The notes: generated from the letters alone by a model not told the origin. Counted from the stretch's first letter, positions 25,593 through 35,009 are shown. The stretch is 49,828 nt of DNA from JAJTFW01 sp964534995 (GCA_964534995.1 CAZHSC010000019.1:1-49828), one strand, 5' to 3'. Made by a program: numbers and translations.

Positions 25593-28214
25593 TTACTTAA
25601 AAATAAATACTGGTAGGTTTTCTTTGGTTGCATCTACAATACGATTGGATTCCATTTCTACGGCCTGTTTCAACACTTCATGCAGGTTTACAACCTCCTT
25701 TACAGGGTGGTGCAGGGGTTTATACAGGATAAAATCCCCTTCTTTGAAATAATAAAACTGACGCGTTTCAGGATGAATTACCACGAGATGTACCCACTCA
25801 TTGATATACCACTCATACATATCGGATGATGACTGAATGGTTCTTTTAACCACATCCGGAAAATGCTCCACTATAATTAAGAGTCGCATGGGGTCGTGCA
25901 CTTCAATCATTTGCAGGGGCAAACCGGGTCGTAGGTCACCATCGCTGCTATTGGCCACCCCGAAGAGTCCCATCACATTATGGGGTAATTTGGTTCCTGC
26001 TCCTATTTTATAATTATCAACCCTGGAAAAATAATATTCAAGGTTTATCCCACCACACACCGGGCCCAGTGGCCGCATGATACCGGGAAGCAACTTCCCT
26101 TCGGGATCTGTGCGGTAATCATAAGAATTCAGGAAAGCACGCCGGTCAAGAAAAATACTCTTAGTGAGGGAACGGTGACCCACAATACAGAGTGTATTGG
26201 TTCCATGACCCAGTTCGGGCCTTGGTTCGAAGAGGGAGACCGAGCGGTTGCGAATGGCTTTCCTGATTTTTTTAACCGGCTTTTTTGAATTGATGGAAGC
26301 AAACCGGCGAGAGCGTTCTTTCGCATTCAGGTCTAAGGCTCTTTCAAAAGCTTCCACATTTCTTTGATGTAAAACGGCCTGTTCTCCTGATAGCTTTCGG
26401 GTATCATAATACGCCATATGATCTGCTGCCGTATCATGCATGGCAGCAATAAAGCGGGTAGCAGCCGGAATTACGATACCACTTTTCTCCAATACCTTTC
26501 TCACCTCCGCATGATTTGCCATTGCCGCAAAAACCCGGGCATTAACACATCCGGGACGACCGCTGCAGGCTCCACAATCATGGGCGCCATGATGGGGATT
26601 ATTGGCGCTGCTTGAACCATGCGCGATGATATAAACAAGCTGAGCAAAATTTTTGATCAGACCCATACCCCTCAACTGGCTTTCCACACGGGATGCCATT
26701 TCTCCTATTGTAAAACCAATCTGTAAATCATTCTCCCTGTCATCCGGATGCTTATTCTCGATGGTAAGCTCAGCCCTATCATTCATCAGAGCAAAAGCAT
26801 TGGAAATTGCGGGACTCATCTTTGGCCTGAAGAGGTGTTGCAGCATCCGCGCTCCTGCCAGGAAACCTAATGGAATGCCGGAGATGAAGCCATGCAGCAG
26901 CTTGTGTGAGGAAGCATGGTAGAGCCATTCCTGCTTTTTATCCGGTTCAGGCCCTACTTCTTTAATCAGATAGGCCGGAGTAACCGGAGCCGGACATAAT
27001 TTCTCATAAAACACAGCTCCCGCGGGTTGGAAATAGAACTCCACACCAAAAAAACCGGGAGCACCTAAGGTCTCACAATGAGGATCTACGCTTTCAATAT
27101 GACGTCGCAAGGAACATTCACGTTCATCAATACAAAAAACAGCCTGGAAGCCCGGAACTGTGGAAACGTTAGGTTCAGGCCTGGATGCTTTACCGATTCC
27201 GGATAGCACTTCGTCATAATAACTCCACTCAAATGCTTTTTGCCACAAACACAATACCTCCGACAAATCATCCGGCCTCACCTCTGCGAAGAGATCAAGT
27301 GGAGCATCCGTAACCCGGCTGTATAAGGGAGGGAAGTCTTTGCCAAGTGCAAAAGTCAGGGCATCCAATTCCAGCAACAACTCAAAAACGATTAACTCCT
27401 TTAAGGTAATACTCCTCTTATCAAGCAATGCACTGTGTTGCCTTTCCAGGGTAGAAACGAAGCCTGACCATCCCTGGTGGCTAAACTGCTGATCAAATAA
27501 ATACTGTTCGAAGTAGGCTTCCACGCCCACTATGCGATTCAACAATGTGTCTAATGAAATATCATCATTCAGGAATCGCTGCCTGACCTGTGATGTTTTA
27601 AAAATACTGAAAATGGCATTTCTTTCCAGGTGCTTCATCGTTTCGAGAAAGCCCCCTTCAAGTACGGGAAACTTCCAGACCGCAATACCCTGGTCAAGGT
27701 AACTGCACAGGATTCGAAAGAGCAAAGGATGCACCATGGTATCCATATCCACACCGAACTTGCTTTTCCAATGTGACCGCAGGCGGTGTATGCGGGGCAG
27801 GAAGGACGTCTCATGATGGTCCGAAATCATTTTACGCTTCCACGCAGCGATATGCTTATCCCCTTTCTCTTCAAAAATAACGCGGGTTAGCACCTCATCA
27901 GGTATCCTTCCATTCCGGTACAATTGCCGGAACTCTTCCAGTTGCAATGTAACCTGATAACCAAACATTGTGGCTGCCTTCCTGATGGCCGGAAAAAATT
28001 TCATATGCTGAAAAGCATGCAGGGAGTTGTGATGAATAAAATCCTTCAAAGCCGACTGCGCCGGTAAAAAATGCTTTAAATCATGTAATACCTTGTGCTC
28101 ATTGAATGGGGCGGATACTTCCTTCCCTTTTGTTGTAAAGGAAGCACTAAATGAAGTCATGCCTTTTGTGGCCGACATGCTCTCATTTACTTCTTCGGAA
28201 TTTTCCCCGTTCAT
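25593..28214 (-). CDS. dabA: DabA, DUF2309 zinc subunit of inorganic-carbon accumulator
   Basis: An 873-residue DUF2309 protein. The zinc site known from Halothiobacillus DabA2 (Cys351, Asp353, His524, Cys539) is matched here by Cys361 and Asp363 in FCIDERE and by His532 (AHGSSSANNPHHGAHD) and Cys547 (DCGAC), with identical spacings of 2 and 15. It acts as a vectorial, beta-carbonic-anhydrase-like CO2 hydrase at the cytoplasmic face with DabB. No signal peptide, as expected. The N-terminal 35 residues are low in complexity. It starts 17 bases after the carbonic anhydrase gene. Confidence 0.93.
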   Translation of the reverse strand: MNGENSEEVNESMSATKGMTSFSASFTTKGKEVSAPFNEHKVLHDLKHFLPAQSALKDFIHHNSLHAFQHMKFFPAIRKAATMFGYQVTLQLEEFRQLYRNGRIPDEVLTRVIFEEKGDKHIAAWKRKMISDHHETSFLPRIHRLRSHWKSKFGVDMDTMVHPLLFRILCSYLDQGIAVWKFPVLEGGFLETMKHLERNAIFSIFKTSQVRQRFLNDDISLDTLLNRIVGVEAYFEQYLFDQQFSHQGWSGFVSTLERQHSALLDKRSITLKELIVFELLLELDALTFALGKDFPPLYSRVTDAPLDLFAEVRPDDLSEVLCLWQKAFEWSYYDEVLSGIGKASRPEPNVSTVPGFQAVFCIDERECSLRRHIESVDPHCETLGAPGFFGVEFYFQPAGAVFYEKLCPAPVTPAYLIKEVGPEPDKKQEWLYHASSHKLLHGFISGIPLGFLAGARMLQHLFRPKMSPAISNAFALMNDRAELTIENKHPDDRENDLQIGFTIGEMASRVESQLRGMGLIKNFAQLVYIIAHGSSSANNPHHGAHDCGACSGRPGCVNARVFAAMANHAEVRKVLEKSGIVIPAATRFIAAMHDTAADHMAYYDTRKLSGEQAVLHQRNVEAFERALDLNAKERSRRFASINSKKPVKKIRKAIRNRSVSLFEPRPELGHGTNTLCIVGHRSLTKSIFLDRRAFLNSYDYRTDPEGKLLPGIMRPLGPVCGGINLEYYFSRVDNYKIGAGTKLPHNVMGLFGVANSSDGDLRPGLPLQMIEVHDPMRLLIIVEHFPDVVKRTIQSSSDMYEWYINEWVHLVVIHPETRQFYYFKEGDFILYKPLHHPVKEVVNLHEVLKQAVEMESNRIVDATKENLPVFIFK

Positions 28215-28231
28215 GATTCAAATATTTATCA

Positions 28232-28906
28232 TTATACCAACTGCTTCTGAATTGCACTCAGGCTGGCAACCCAGGTATCCTCCATAAATTCAACAATTCC
28301 GGTTTCGAGGTTATGAATGGCTCCAACAACAGCAACATCTCCTCGTTCAATCAGCTGCTCCAGAATATAACTCCGGTTAATGATTGAATACACCGATCGC
28401 TTAACATTTATTCTGGTCACGTTTCTTACAAATCCGTCGTTCTTTGAATTTCTTTGACCGGGTTCAGCGGTCAGTGTTTCTTCATACACGGAAGGTTGAA
28501 TTTTAGAAAGCAGTTCCGTAAGGTTTCCCATTTCTAGGTGATCACAGGCTCCTTTCACGGCACCGCAATTGGAGTGGCCTAACACAACAATGAGTTTTGA
28601 GCCAGCCACTTTACAGGCAAATTCCAGGCTTCCAACGATATCGGTATTCACCACATTTCCTGCAATCCGGATAGAAAAAATATCACCCAGCCCCTGATCA
28701 AAGATCAATTCGGCGGAGGTCCGGCTATCGATACAACTTAAAATAGCGGCAAAGGGCCATTGGCCATCACGCGTGTCATTGGCCTGCTGCAGCAAATTCC
28801 TGTTCACTTTCAGGTTGCTGACAAACCTTTCATTTCCCTCCTTTAGAAACTCAAGCGCCTTTTCCGGCGTAATGGTTGATTGCGACTCATAAGAATGTGC
28901 TTTCAT
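28232..28906 (-). CDS. Beta-class carbonic anhydrase
   Basis: A 224-residue beta-carbonic anhydrase. Zinc ligands are Cys58 (CIDSR), His111 and Cys114 (GHSNCGAVKGA), with the catalytic dyad Asp60-Arg62. It interconverts CO2 and bicarbonate. It lies 21 bases after the SulP gene and 17 before dabA, so all four genes form one transcript. A free carbonic anhydrase beside a DAB pump could either supply the metabolic form needed or dissipate the gradient, so its regulation matters. No signal peptide, so cytoplasmic. Confidence 0.94.
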   Translation of the reverse strand: MKAHSYESQSTITPEKALEFLKEGNERFVSNLKVNRNLLQQANDTRDGQWPFAAILSCIDSRTSAELIFDQGLGDIFSIRIAGNVVNTDIVGSLEFACKVAGSKLIVVLGHSNCGAVKGACDHLEMGNLTELLSKIQPSVYEETLTAEPGQRNSKNDGFVRNVTRINVKRSVYSIINRSYILEQLIERGDVAVVGAIHNLETGIVEFMEDTWVASLSAIQKQLV

Positions 28907-28927
28907 ATTTGCTCCTTTTATTATAGT

Positions 28928-30502
28928 TTATGCTGAGATAACATGCTGTAGCGCATGCTCCATTCTGTATTCTTCTTTAAATCCCTTCAAGGTGGTTTTG
29001 ATATTCTTTTCTACCGCTGCCACTTTGATGAAATCACGAATAAGTTGTAAGACATCATGGTCGATATAAAAAGTATTGGAAGCATCAATCAGTAAATTGC
29101 TGTTTTCAGGAATGTGATGCAAGGTCTGCTTGATGGCTGCCTTATTAAGGAATGACACTTCCTGCGCCAGGTTAACGACGATTACCTCTCCTTCATGGTA
29201 TTCTTCCTTCCTGAAAAAATATGCCAGTTTCAGGTTGGCACGCAAAATAAAAAACACGCTTACCACCAGGCCAATAGCCACACCTTTCAGCAAATCAGTA
29301 AATACAACAGCCAGCACAGTAACGATAAACGGAATAAACTGGTACTTACCATTTGCCCACATGTGTTTAAATACAGAGGGACTTGCCAGTTTATATCCTA
29401 TCATCAGCAGAATCGCCGCAAGGCATGCAAGGGGAATTTTATTCAGTATGAAAGGGATGGTTATTACAGCCAGCAACAGAAAAACACCATGGGAAATTGT
29501 CGCTATCTTGGTACGGCCCCCGGAATTAATATTTGCTGAGGTCCTTACAATAACGGATGTCATAGGTATTCCCCCAATTAAACCACTTACAATATTTCCA
29601 GTTCCCTGGGCAAGTAATTCCCTGTTCGTATTAGTGACACGCTTTAGCGGGTCCAGCTTGTCGGATGCTTCAATACATAATAAAGTTTCAATACTTGCCA
29701 CTACAGCAATAGTGACGGCAACAATCCATACATCCGGGTTACTGTATGCGGAAAAATCCGGTGAAGCAAACTGTGATAAAAAACCATCCATGGAGGCGGC
29801 TACCGGCAGTTTAACCAGGTGATCGCCACCTATTGCCAAGGAAGATCCGCTGCTCACAAATATTTCATTCAACACAACACCCGCGACTACCGCTACCAAT
29901 GCTCCCGGTATAACCTTTATGCGCTTTAAAAAGTCAATTTTATTGAACGATATAAGTATGATAAGTGAAAGAAGTGTGACCAGGATGGCTCCCGGATGAG
30001 AATAATTAATAGCATCAATGAGAGAAGAAAAAGTATTATGGCCGGTGCTCTTCTCAATGAAAAAGAAATCCCCTTCATTGTCTGCATCATAACCAATGGC
30101 ATGCGGCAGTTGCTTCAGAATAATAATTACCCCAATAGCTGTGAGCATCCCTTCAATTACATTTGATGGGAAATAATTGGAGATTGATCCCGCTTTTGCA
30201 ATACCTAATAACATTTGCAGAAGTCCGGACAGTACCACCGCCAGTAAAAATGTTTCATAGGAACCCAGGGTACTGATAGAGGAAATAACAATAGCGGTGA
30301 GCCCCGCTGCAGGACCTGTAACACTCAGGTTGGAATTACTTAAAGCGCCAACCACAACCCCACCTATTACGCCAGAAATTATTCCGGCAAAGAGAGGTGC
30401 CCCGCTTGCCAACGCAATACCAAGACAAAGGGGAAGGGCAACCAGGAATACAACAAGTCCCGCCTGAATATCTGATTTCAGATACGCTGAAATTGGTTTC
30501 AT
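28928..30502 (-). CDS. SulP family anion transporter with STAS domain
   Basis: A 524-residue SulP protein. It opens with SAYLKSDIQAGLVVFLVALP, the start of the transport core, and has about 12-14 transmembrane helices. A C-terminal STAS-like domain occupies residues about 430-520 (IPENSNLLIDASNTFYIDHD). SulP members carry sulfate, bicarbonate or other anions; BicA is the Na+/bicarbonate type. Being first in an operon with carbonic anhydrase and DabAB makes bicarbonate the likely substrate, by inference. No Bacteroidota promoter element was confidently found upstream. Confidence 0.92.
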   Translation of the reverse strand: MKPISAYLKSDIQAGLVVFLVALPLCLGIALASGAPLFAGIISGVIGGVVVGALSNSNLSVTGPAAGLTAIVISSISTLGSYETFLLAVVLSGLLQMLLGIAKAGSISNYFPSNVIEGMLTAIGVIIILKQLPHAIGYDADNEGDFFFIEKSTGHNTFSSLIDAINYSHPGAILVTLLSLIILISFNKIDFLKRIKVIPGALVAVVAGVVLNEIFVSSGSSLAIGGDHLVKLPVAASMDGFLSQFASPDFSAYSNPDVWIVAVTIAVVASIETLLCIEASDKLDPLKRVTNTNRELLAQGTGNIVSGLIGGIPMTSVIVRTSANINSGGRTKIATISHGVFLLLAVITIPFILNKIPLACLAAILLMIGYKLASPSVFKHMWANGKYQFIPFIVTVLAVVFTDLLKGVAIGLVVSVFFILRANLKLAYFFRKEEYHEGEVIVVNLAQEVSFLNKAAIKQTLHHIPENSNLLIDASNTFYIDHDVLQLIRDFIKVAAVEKNIKTTLKGFKEEYRMEHALQHVISA

Positions 30503-30635
30503 AATTTATTTTAACTTTATTTAAATTCAATGAGAATCTACACTAAAACTCAGGTAACAGAACCCGTATGAGGGTTATCTTTCCCGTATTAAGAATAAAG
30601 CACTGGTTACTGAAGAATGACAGAAAAGAAAGCGA

Positions 30636-30654
30636 CCGGACTTATTAAGTCCGG
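30636..30654 (-). terminator. Hairpin, probable terminator of the small lipoprotein gene
   Basis: A perfect 8-bp stem (CCGGACTT / AAGTCCGG) with a three-base loop. On the minus strand it is followed by a T-rich but interrupted tract, 40 bases after the lipoprotein stop. It also stands upstream of the SulP operon. Confidence 0.45.
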
Positions 30655-30694
30655 AACAACATTTTTAAAAAATATTCTTTATTACAGGAAACCT

Positions 30695-30997
30695 TCAGAC
30701 TTCGGGAGGCATCTCCAATAAAAAGCTATGTCTTTCGGACAAATGAAAAGCCAGGTCAAATAATGAAGAAACATTCATCGTGGCCGGAGAAATCTCAGCC
30801 ATTTCCAATGTATGGTATTTACCGTACTTATCTGTTTCCTTTTCCTTTTCAGCGCTTTCCTTGCCCTTGTCATCGGGGCAGTCATTACTGACCTCCGCTA
30901 ACTCATATAAAAAATCATTACCCGATTGAAACAGGAAGCAGGATGACAGGCTGAGCGTCATCAGAAAAAGTAAAAAAACAGCTACCAATATTTTCAT
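30695..30997 (-). CDS. Small lipoprotein of unknown function
   Basis: A 100-residue protein with a clear lipoprotein signal: hydrophobic residues 2-17 and LSSC with Cys20 as lipid site. The mature part is acidic and charged in the middle (CPDDKGKESAEKEKETDKYG) and ends FLLEMPPEV. I do not recognise a family. It precedes the inorganic-carbon operon by about 190 bp on the same strand, separated by a hairpin, so any link is uncertain. Confidence 0.6.
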   Translation of the reverse strand: MKILVAVFLLFLMTLSLSSCFLFQSGNDFLYELAEVSNDCPDDKGKESAEKEKETDKYGKYHTLEMAEISPATMNVSSLFDLAFHLSERHSFLLEMPPEV

Positions 30998-31603
30998 ACA
31001 GCGGAATACCTGGGTGCAAATATAACAAAAGAAATGCTTAGATGTTCATATTTTATCCAGGTATTAATACGGAACCCAAATAAAATGAAATGCAGTCTAA
31101 TTACAAGACATTTAGCCGGTTGATCTTACAATTTCATCACATTAACATGATGATAACATGAAAAAAGTGATGTTGAAGGAATCGGATGAAGTTGACCAGG
31201 CATACCTTTTATTACTTTACAATCCAACCTTGTATCTGCCAGGAATAACTCCATGCTCATTTTGCCTCATCTCATCGGGGGTAATTAACGGCAATCCGGA
31301 CGCATTAACCGGCTTCAAGTCACTTCCACCAGTCAATGCCCAAACACAAAAGTGTTGAAATAACCATACAATGCCGATGAGCGACCGAGTCACCTTCCAA
31401 TCATAATAAATTTCAGATTTCCTGAAAGACCATGCCCGCTTATACACCCAGGTTCTGCTAATAAAGAGATAATAAACATGCCATACAATTCAGCAGCATA
31501 CCCTGTGAAATTAACGGAATCATCACCTGATAACGTGGTCGAACTAAACAAGCCAATTCATGAAAAAAACCTGATACGGTTAAAAGTCAAGCAGCAATTC
31601 CCC
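30998..31603. other. 606-bp gene-poor region
   Basis: Three ORFs of 60-76 codons (31158-31358 plus, 31217-31447 minus, 31478-31660 plus) overlap each other or pepD and none has recognisable motifs. I treat the stretch as non-coding. No terminator or repeat recognised. Confidence 0.5.
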
Positions 31604-33085
31604 TCACACCACCGGCATTCCGGGAGCGCCAACAGGAATGGCGGCCAGTATTTCCTTTAGGTAATCCCAGAATTTAGCAACAGAACTTATAGACACCCTT
31701 TCGTCCGGAGAATGGGCTGCAAGAATAGTGGGTCCAAAGGAAATCATATCCATGCCCGGATAATTTCTCCCAAGTATACCACATTCCAGTCCCGCATGAC
31801 AGGCCACCACCTCCGGTTTATGGCCATGCAATTTCTCATATACCTCCACCAGCACTTTTAAAATGGGGGATTGAACATTGGGTGTCCAGCCGGGATAGGA
31901 ATTGCTGAAGGTAACCTCACAATCTGCCAACGCAAAACTTGCTCTCAGGGCTTCTGCCAGGTCCATTTTGGAACTTTCCACAGCGGACCGTGTCAGACAA
32001 GCAATCAACGCTTCGCCGCCGGCCATGCTCACCTTTGCAACATTATTGGAGGTCTCCACCAATCCGGGGATTTCCGCACTCATCCTGTAAACACCATCAT
32101 GCGCTGCATAAACGGCACGCAACATCTGCTCCTGGGTGGCAATACTCATTACTTTAGCAGGCAGCGCATGAGGTAAAATGTCAATTGCCAATCCGGGTTC
32201 TATGGTCCTGAGTTCAGACTTAATTTCTACCGAAATATGCTGCACGTACTCTAAAAAACCATGCTCCAATTCAGCAGGCAATGCTATCCAGGCCTGGCTT
32301 TCACGAGGAATGGCGTTTCGCAAACTTCCACCGTCCACTGCCGCAATGCGGCATCCGTAACCATTACAGGCACCATACAGCAAACGGTTCATAATTTTAT
32401 TCGCGTTCCCCAGACCTTTATGAATATCCATGCCAGAATGACCACCCCGGAGTCCACTAACAGCAAGCTTATACCCTTTCATAGTGGCTGGTGTATCCTC
32501 TTCTACATACTTCCTAACAGCAGTAACATCAAGACCACCTGCGCAACCTATATCAATTTCATTGTCATTTTCTGTATCAAGGTTAAGAAGGATTTCACTC
32601 TTTAGTATACCTCCTTTCAAGCCCAGGGCTCCCGTCATACCGGTTTCCTCGTCAATGGTGAAAAGGGCCTCCATGGCAGGATGAGGTATATCTTTACTTT
32701 CAAGGATTGCCATAATAGCAGCCACACCAATTCCATTGTCGGCGCCCAAAGTGGTACCCCGGGCCCTGACCCACTCGCCATCCACCATCATCCTGATTCC
32801 CTCTGTGTCAAAATCAAAAACTGTGTCGCTGTTTTTCTGATGCACCATATCAAGGTGTGATTGCAGCACAATCGTTTTCCGGTGTTCCATACCGGCCGTA
32901 GCGGGTTTACGGATGATAACATTGCGAACCTCATCCTCAAAAGTTTCAAAGCCGAGCCGGGCCCCAAAATCCTTGATGAACCGGATGACGCGATCCTCCT
33001 TTTTTGAGGCACGTGGAATGGTATTCAGATCAGCGAAATGTGACCAGATGGCCTGCGGATTGAGTTTTCGGATTTCTTCTGACAT
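31604..33085 (-). CDS. pepD: Aminoacyl-histidine dipeptidase (M20 family)
   Basis: A 493-residue cytosolic PepD (carnosinase-like) metallopeptidase. The metal-site motifs are in order: QSHLDMVHQKN (His, Asp), TTLGADNGIGVAA (bridging Asp), DEETGMTGA (general base Glu and metal Glu) and NLDTENDNEIDIGCAGG, then HAGLECGILG and SFGPTILAAHSPDERV near the C-terminus with the last metal His. It cleaves Xaa-His dipeptides and other short peptides with zinc or cobalt. Start at 33085 gives MSEEIRKLNPQAIW, a normal PepD N-terminus, and a promoter candidate lies upstream. Confidence 0.95.
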   Translation of the reverse strand: MSEEIRKLNPQAIWSHFADLNTIPRASKKEDRVIRFIKDFGARLGFETFEDEVRNVIIRKPATAGMEHRKTIVLQSHLDMVHQKNSDTVFDFDTEGIRMMVDGEWVRARGTTLGADNGIGVAAIMAILESKDIPHPAMEALFTIDEETGMTGALGLKGGILKSEILLNLDTENDNEIDIGCAGGLDVTAVRKYVEEDTPATMKGYKLAVSGLRGGHSGMDIHKGLGNANKIMNRLLYGACNGYGCRIAAVDGGSLRNAIPRESQAWIALPAELEHGFLEYVQHISVEIKSELRTIEPGLAIDILPHALPAKVMSIATQEQMLRAVYAAHDGVYRMSAEIPGLVETSNNVAKVSMAGGEALIACLTRSAVESSKMDLAEALRASFALADCEVTFSNSYPGWTPNVQSPILKVLVEVYEKLHGHKPEVVACHAGLECGILGRNYPGMDMISFGPTILAAHSPDERVSISSVAKFWDYLKEILAAIPVGAPGMPVV

Positions 33086-33101
33086 ATGTTTAAATGAACG
33101 A

Positions 33102-33134
33102 CAAAGATATTAAGTCACCCCTCTCACCATACAA
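33102..33134 (-). promoter_or_regulatory. Promoter candidate for pepD
   Basis: On the minus strand TTG (33134-33132), a 22-base spacer and a perfect TATCTTTG (33109-33102), ending 16 bases before the ATG at 33085. Fits the Bacteroidota consensus TTG-N17-23-TAnnTTTG. Confidence 0.6.
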
Positions 33135-33182
33135 AAAGCTTAAAAATTTAATACAAATAAAAGGTAAATTAGCAGCCGGACT

Positions 33183-33809
33183 ATGATCACGAAAATAAGG
33201 TCAAAATACAGCGGTGTACTTGAAATAAGCTATGAAAACGGCCAAAAGGTACTTAATAGCCGAAACACGAGTTACTCCTACGGCAACTTACAAAAAGTCT
33301 GGGAAAAAGCCTTGCAGCGCATAAACCTTGAGGGTATTGAAAGGATACTGATTATGGGAATGGGCGGTGGATCAGTGATTCATATATTACGGGAACAATA
33401 TTCGTATCAGGGTAAAATAACAGCTGTAGATATTGACCCGGTAATTATAAAGATTGCCCGTGAAGAATTTCATATCAGGCCGGATAAAAATCTTAAAATT
33501 GTATGCGATGACGCGTCAGCTTATGTTAAGAAAAAGCTGAGAAAATTCGACCTCATTCTCATTGACCTCTTCATCGACGACCGGGTGCCTGATGTTTTAT
33601 TACAAACCGGCTTCTGGCAAAACATTTCCTCCAAAACCGCGAATGGCGGTATCATCCTCTTCAACGCCTTTCTGGACCATGACAAACTGGACGTGCTAAT
33701 TAAAATACTTAAAGACAATGAGCACCATGTTGAATACTGGCCGCGAATTGGAGGAGCCAATGCATTCATATATGCAAAAAAGAATACAAGTCGTTGCAAC
33801 AAGACATAA
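33183..33809 (+). CDS. Spermidine-synthase-like methyltransferase-fold protein
   Basis: A 208-residue Rossmann protein of the SpeE-like group. The nucleotide motif is LIMGMGGGSVIHILRE, then TAVDIDPVIIKIA and KIVCDDASAYV. The usual SpeE catalytic stretch around 'D-S-[ST]-D-P' reads LIDLFIDDRVPD here, and the protein is about 80 residues shorter than true spermidine synthases, lacking most of the N-terminal beta domain. I would not call it a polyamine enzyme; a methyltransferase or aminopropyltransferase of unknown substrate is safer. It is divergent from pepD, with about 100 bp between starts. Confidence 0.8.
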   Translation: MITKIRSKYSGVLEISYENGQKVLNSRNTSYSYGNLQKVWEKALQRINLEGIERILIMGMGGGSVIHILREQYSYQGKITAVDIDPVIIKIAREEFHIRPDKNLKIVCDDASAYVKKKLRKFDLILIDLFIDDRVPDVLLQTGFWQNISSKTANGGIILFNAFLDHDKLDVLIKILKDNEHHVEYWPRIGGANAFIYAKKNTSRCNKT

Positions 33810-34075
33810 GTAAACATCGGGGTGAAAGTAAAGATCAGAGTAAGGAATTAAGAGGATGAAGATTTTTCGGTATTAAATGTAAATATACCGGCTGAACACT
33901 CTTCATACAAACATTACATCAAGGTTATAAAAACAATTTATATACAGAATTTTTTCCAGCTTCGGTTTTCATTTTTATAACAGCTACTGTGAAGAACTAT
34001 AACCTCCCCTTTTCTCAGACTGGAATGCAAGAGACATTTTCTTCAATCTGCAAAAGGGGAACAAATAACAATTCA

Positions 34076-34263
34076 AAATTTCAACCAGTAAAAACGGGGG
34101 ATGCTATCCCCACCCCTGCACAAATTTAAATAACAGAAAATTTGTAGTTGTATAATAAGCGTTTACATACGATTAATAATCTATCGGGATCTCCAAAACT
34201 TTTCAAATTAACACAACAACTTCGGTACAAAACCGGGGGACTACGTCCCCACCCCAATTCAAA
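34076..34263. repeat. 188-bp exact direct repeat, copy 1
   Basis: Identical without gaps to 34624-34811 (offset 548), covering units 1-2 of the hairpin array up to the start of the next unit. It marks a recent block duplication of four units or a gene-conversion event. Confidence 0.95.
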
Positions 34264-34623
34264 ATTATCAGATATTAAAGTCTAAGTCGTATAATAAACG
34301 CTTATACACGTTTAAATCGGATCATTCTGGATTTACTCTTCGATAACCTGTAAAAGCTCCGTTATAAAACCGGGGACTACGTCCCCGCCCAAATTCAAAA
34401 TTATCAGATATTAAAGTTTAAGTCGTATAATAAACGCTTATACACGTTTAAATCGGATCAACCTGGATTTATCTTTTACGTTAACCTGCTAATGATTGGT
34501 TATAAAACCGTAGGGAATCCGTCCCTGCCTAAGTTTAAATTTACAACACAAACAATTATCAGCCTTTATATGAATCCATGAATACGTATGTTGCTAGCTG
34601 CAACCGGCAAGAAAAATAATTCG

Positions 34624-34811
34624 AAATTTCAACCAGTAAAAACGGGGGATGCTATCCCCACCCCTGCACAAATTTAAATAACAGAAAATTTGTAGTTGTA
34701 TAATAAGCGTTTACATACGATTAATAATCTATCGGGATCTCCAAAACTTTTCAAATTAACACAACAACTTCGGTACAAAACCGGGGGACTACGTCCCCAC
34801 CCCAATTCAAA
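34624..34811. repeat. 188-bp exact direct repeat, copy 2
   Basis: Second copy of the block at 34076-34263, covering units 5-6. Divergence begins sharply after the shared AATTCAAA. Confidence 0.95.
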
Positions 34812-35009
34812 TTTATCAGGTAAAAGTGTTTTATCCGTATAATAAACATGTATATACGCTTAAATCGGATCAACTGAATATACTCGTCGAATACTTGTAA
34901 AAACTCCGGTATATAACATGGGAACTCCTTCCCTGCTACAATTCAAATTTATCAGATAAAAATATTATGCCAAATAACAAAGTTATTTTCCGATTAAAAA
35001 CGTATCTGA

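Larger units (their letters stand above)
34070..34966. repeat. Seven-unit tandem array (period about 137 bp), one hairpin per unit
   Basis: Seven units, each with a short inverted repeat at 34097, 34236, 34372, 34512, 34645, 34784 and 34920 (spacing 133-140). Stems: GGGGAT/ATCCCC (units 1, 5), GGGGAC/GTCCCC (2, 3, 6), AGGGA/TCCCT (4), GGGAA/TTCCC (7). Around them AATTCAAA..TTATCAG and GTATAATAAACG..TTAAATCGGATCA recur. Units 2 and 3 share 68 positions with one difference (34257-34324 and 34393-34460). Arm changes are paired on both sides, so base pairing is conserved. Not a CRISPR array, since the repeated part is longer than the variable part and period is too great. Whether it is transcribed is unknown. 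Confidence 0.9.

Noticed and set aside
29130..29822. Plus-strand ORF of 230 codons
   Set aside because: Antisense to the SulP transporter gene; no motif, amino-acid make-up of a shadow frame.
31217..31447. Minus-strand ORF of 76 codons
   Set aside because: Overlaps another ORF on the plus strand, with no recognisable family; could be a remnant, but nothing supports it.
34070..34966. Possible CRISPR array
   Set aside because: The period is about 137 bp and the conserved part covers most of the unit; no unique 30-40 bp spacers and no cas genes.
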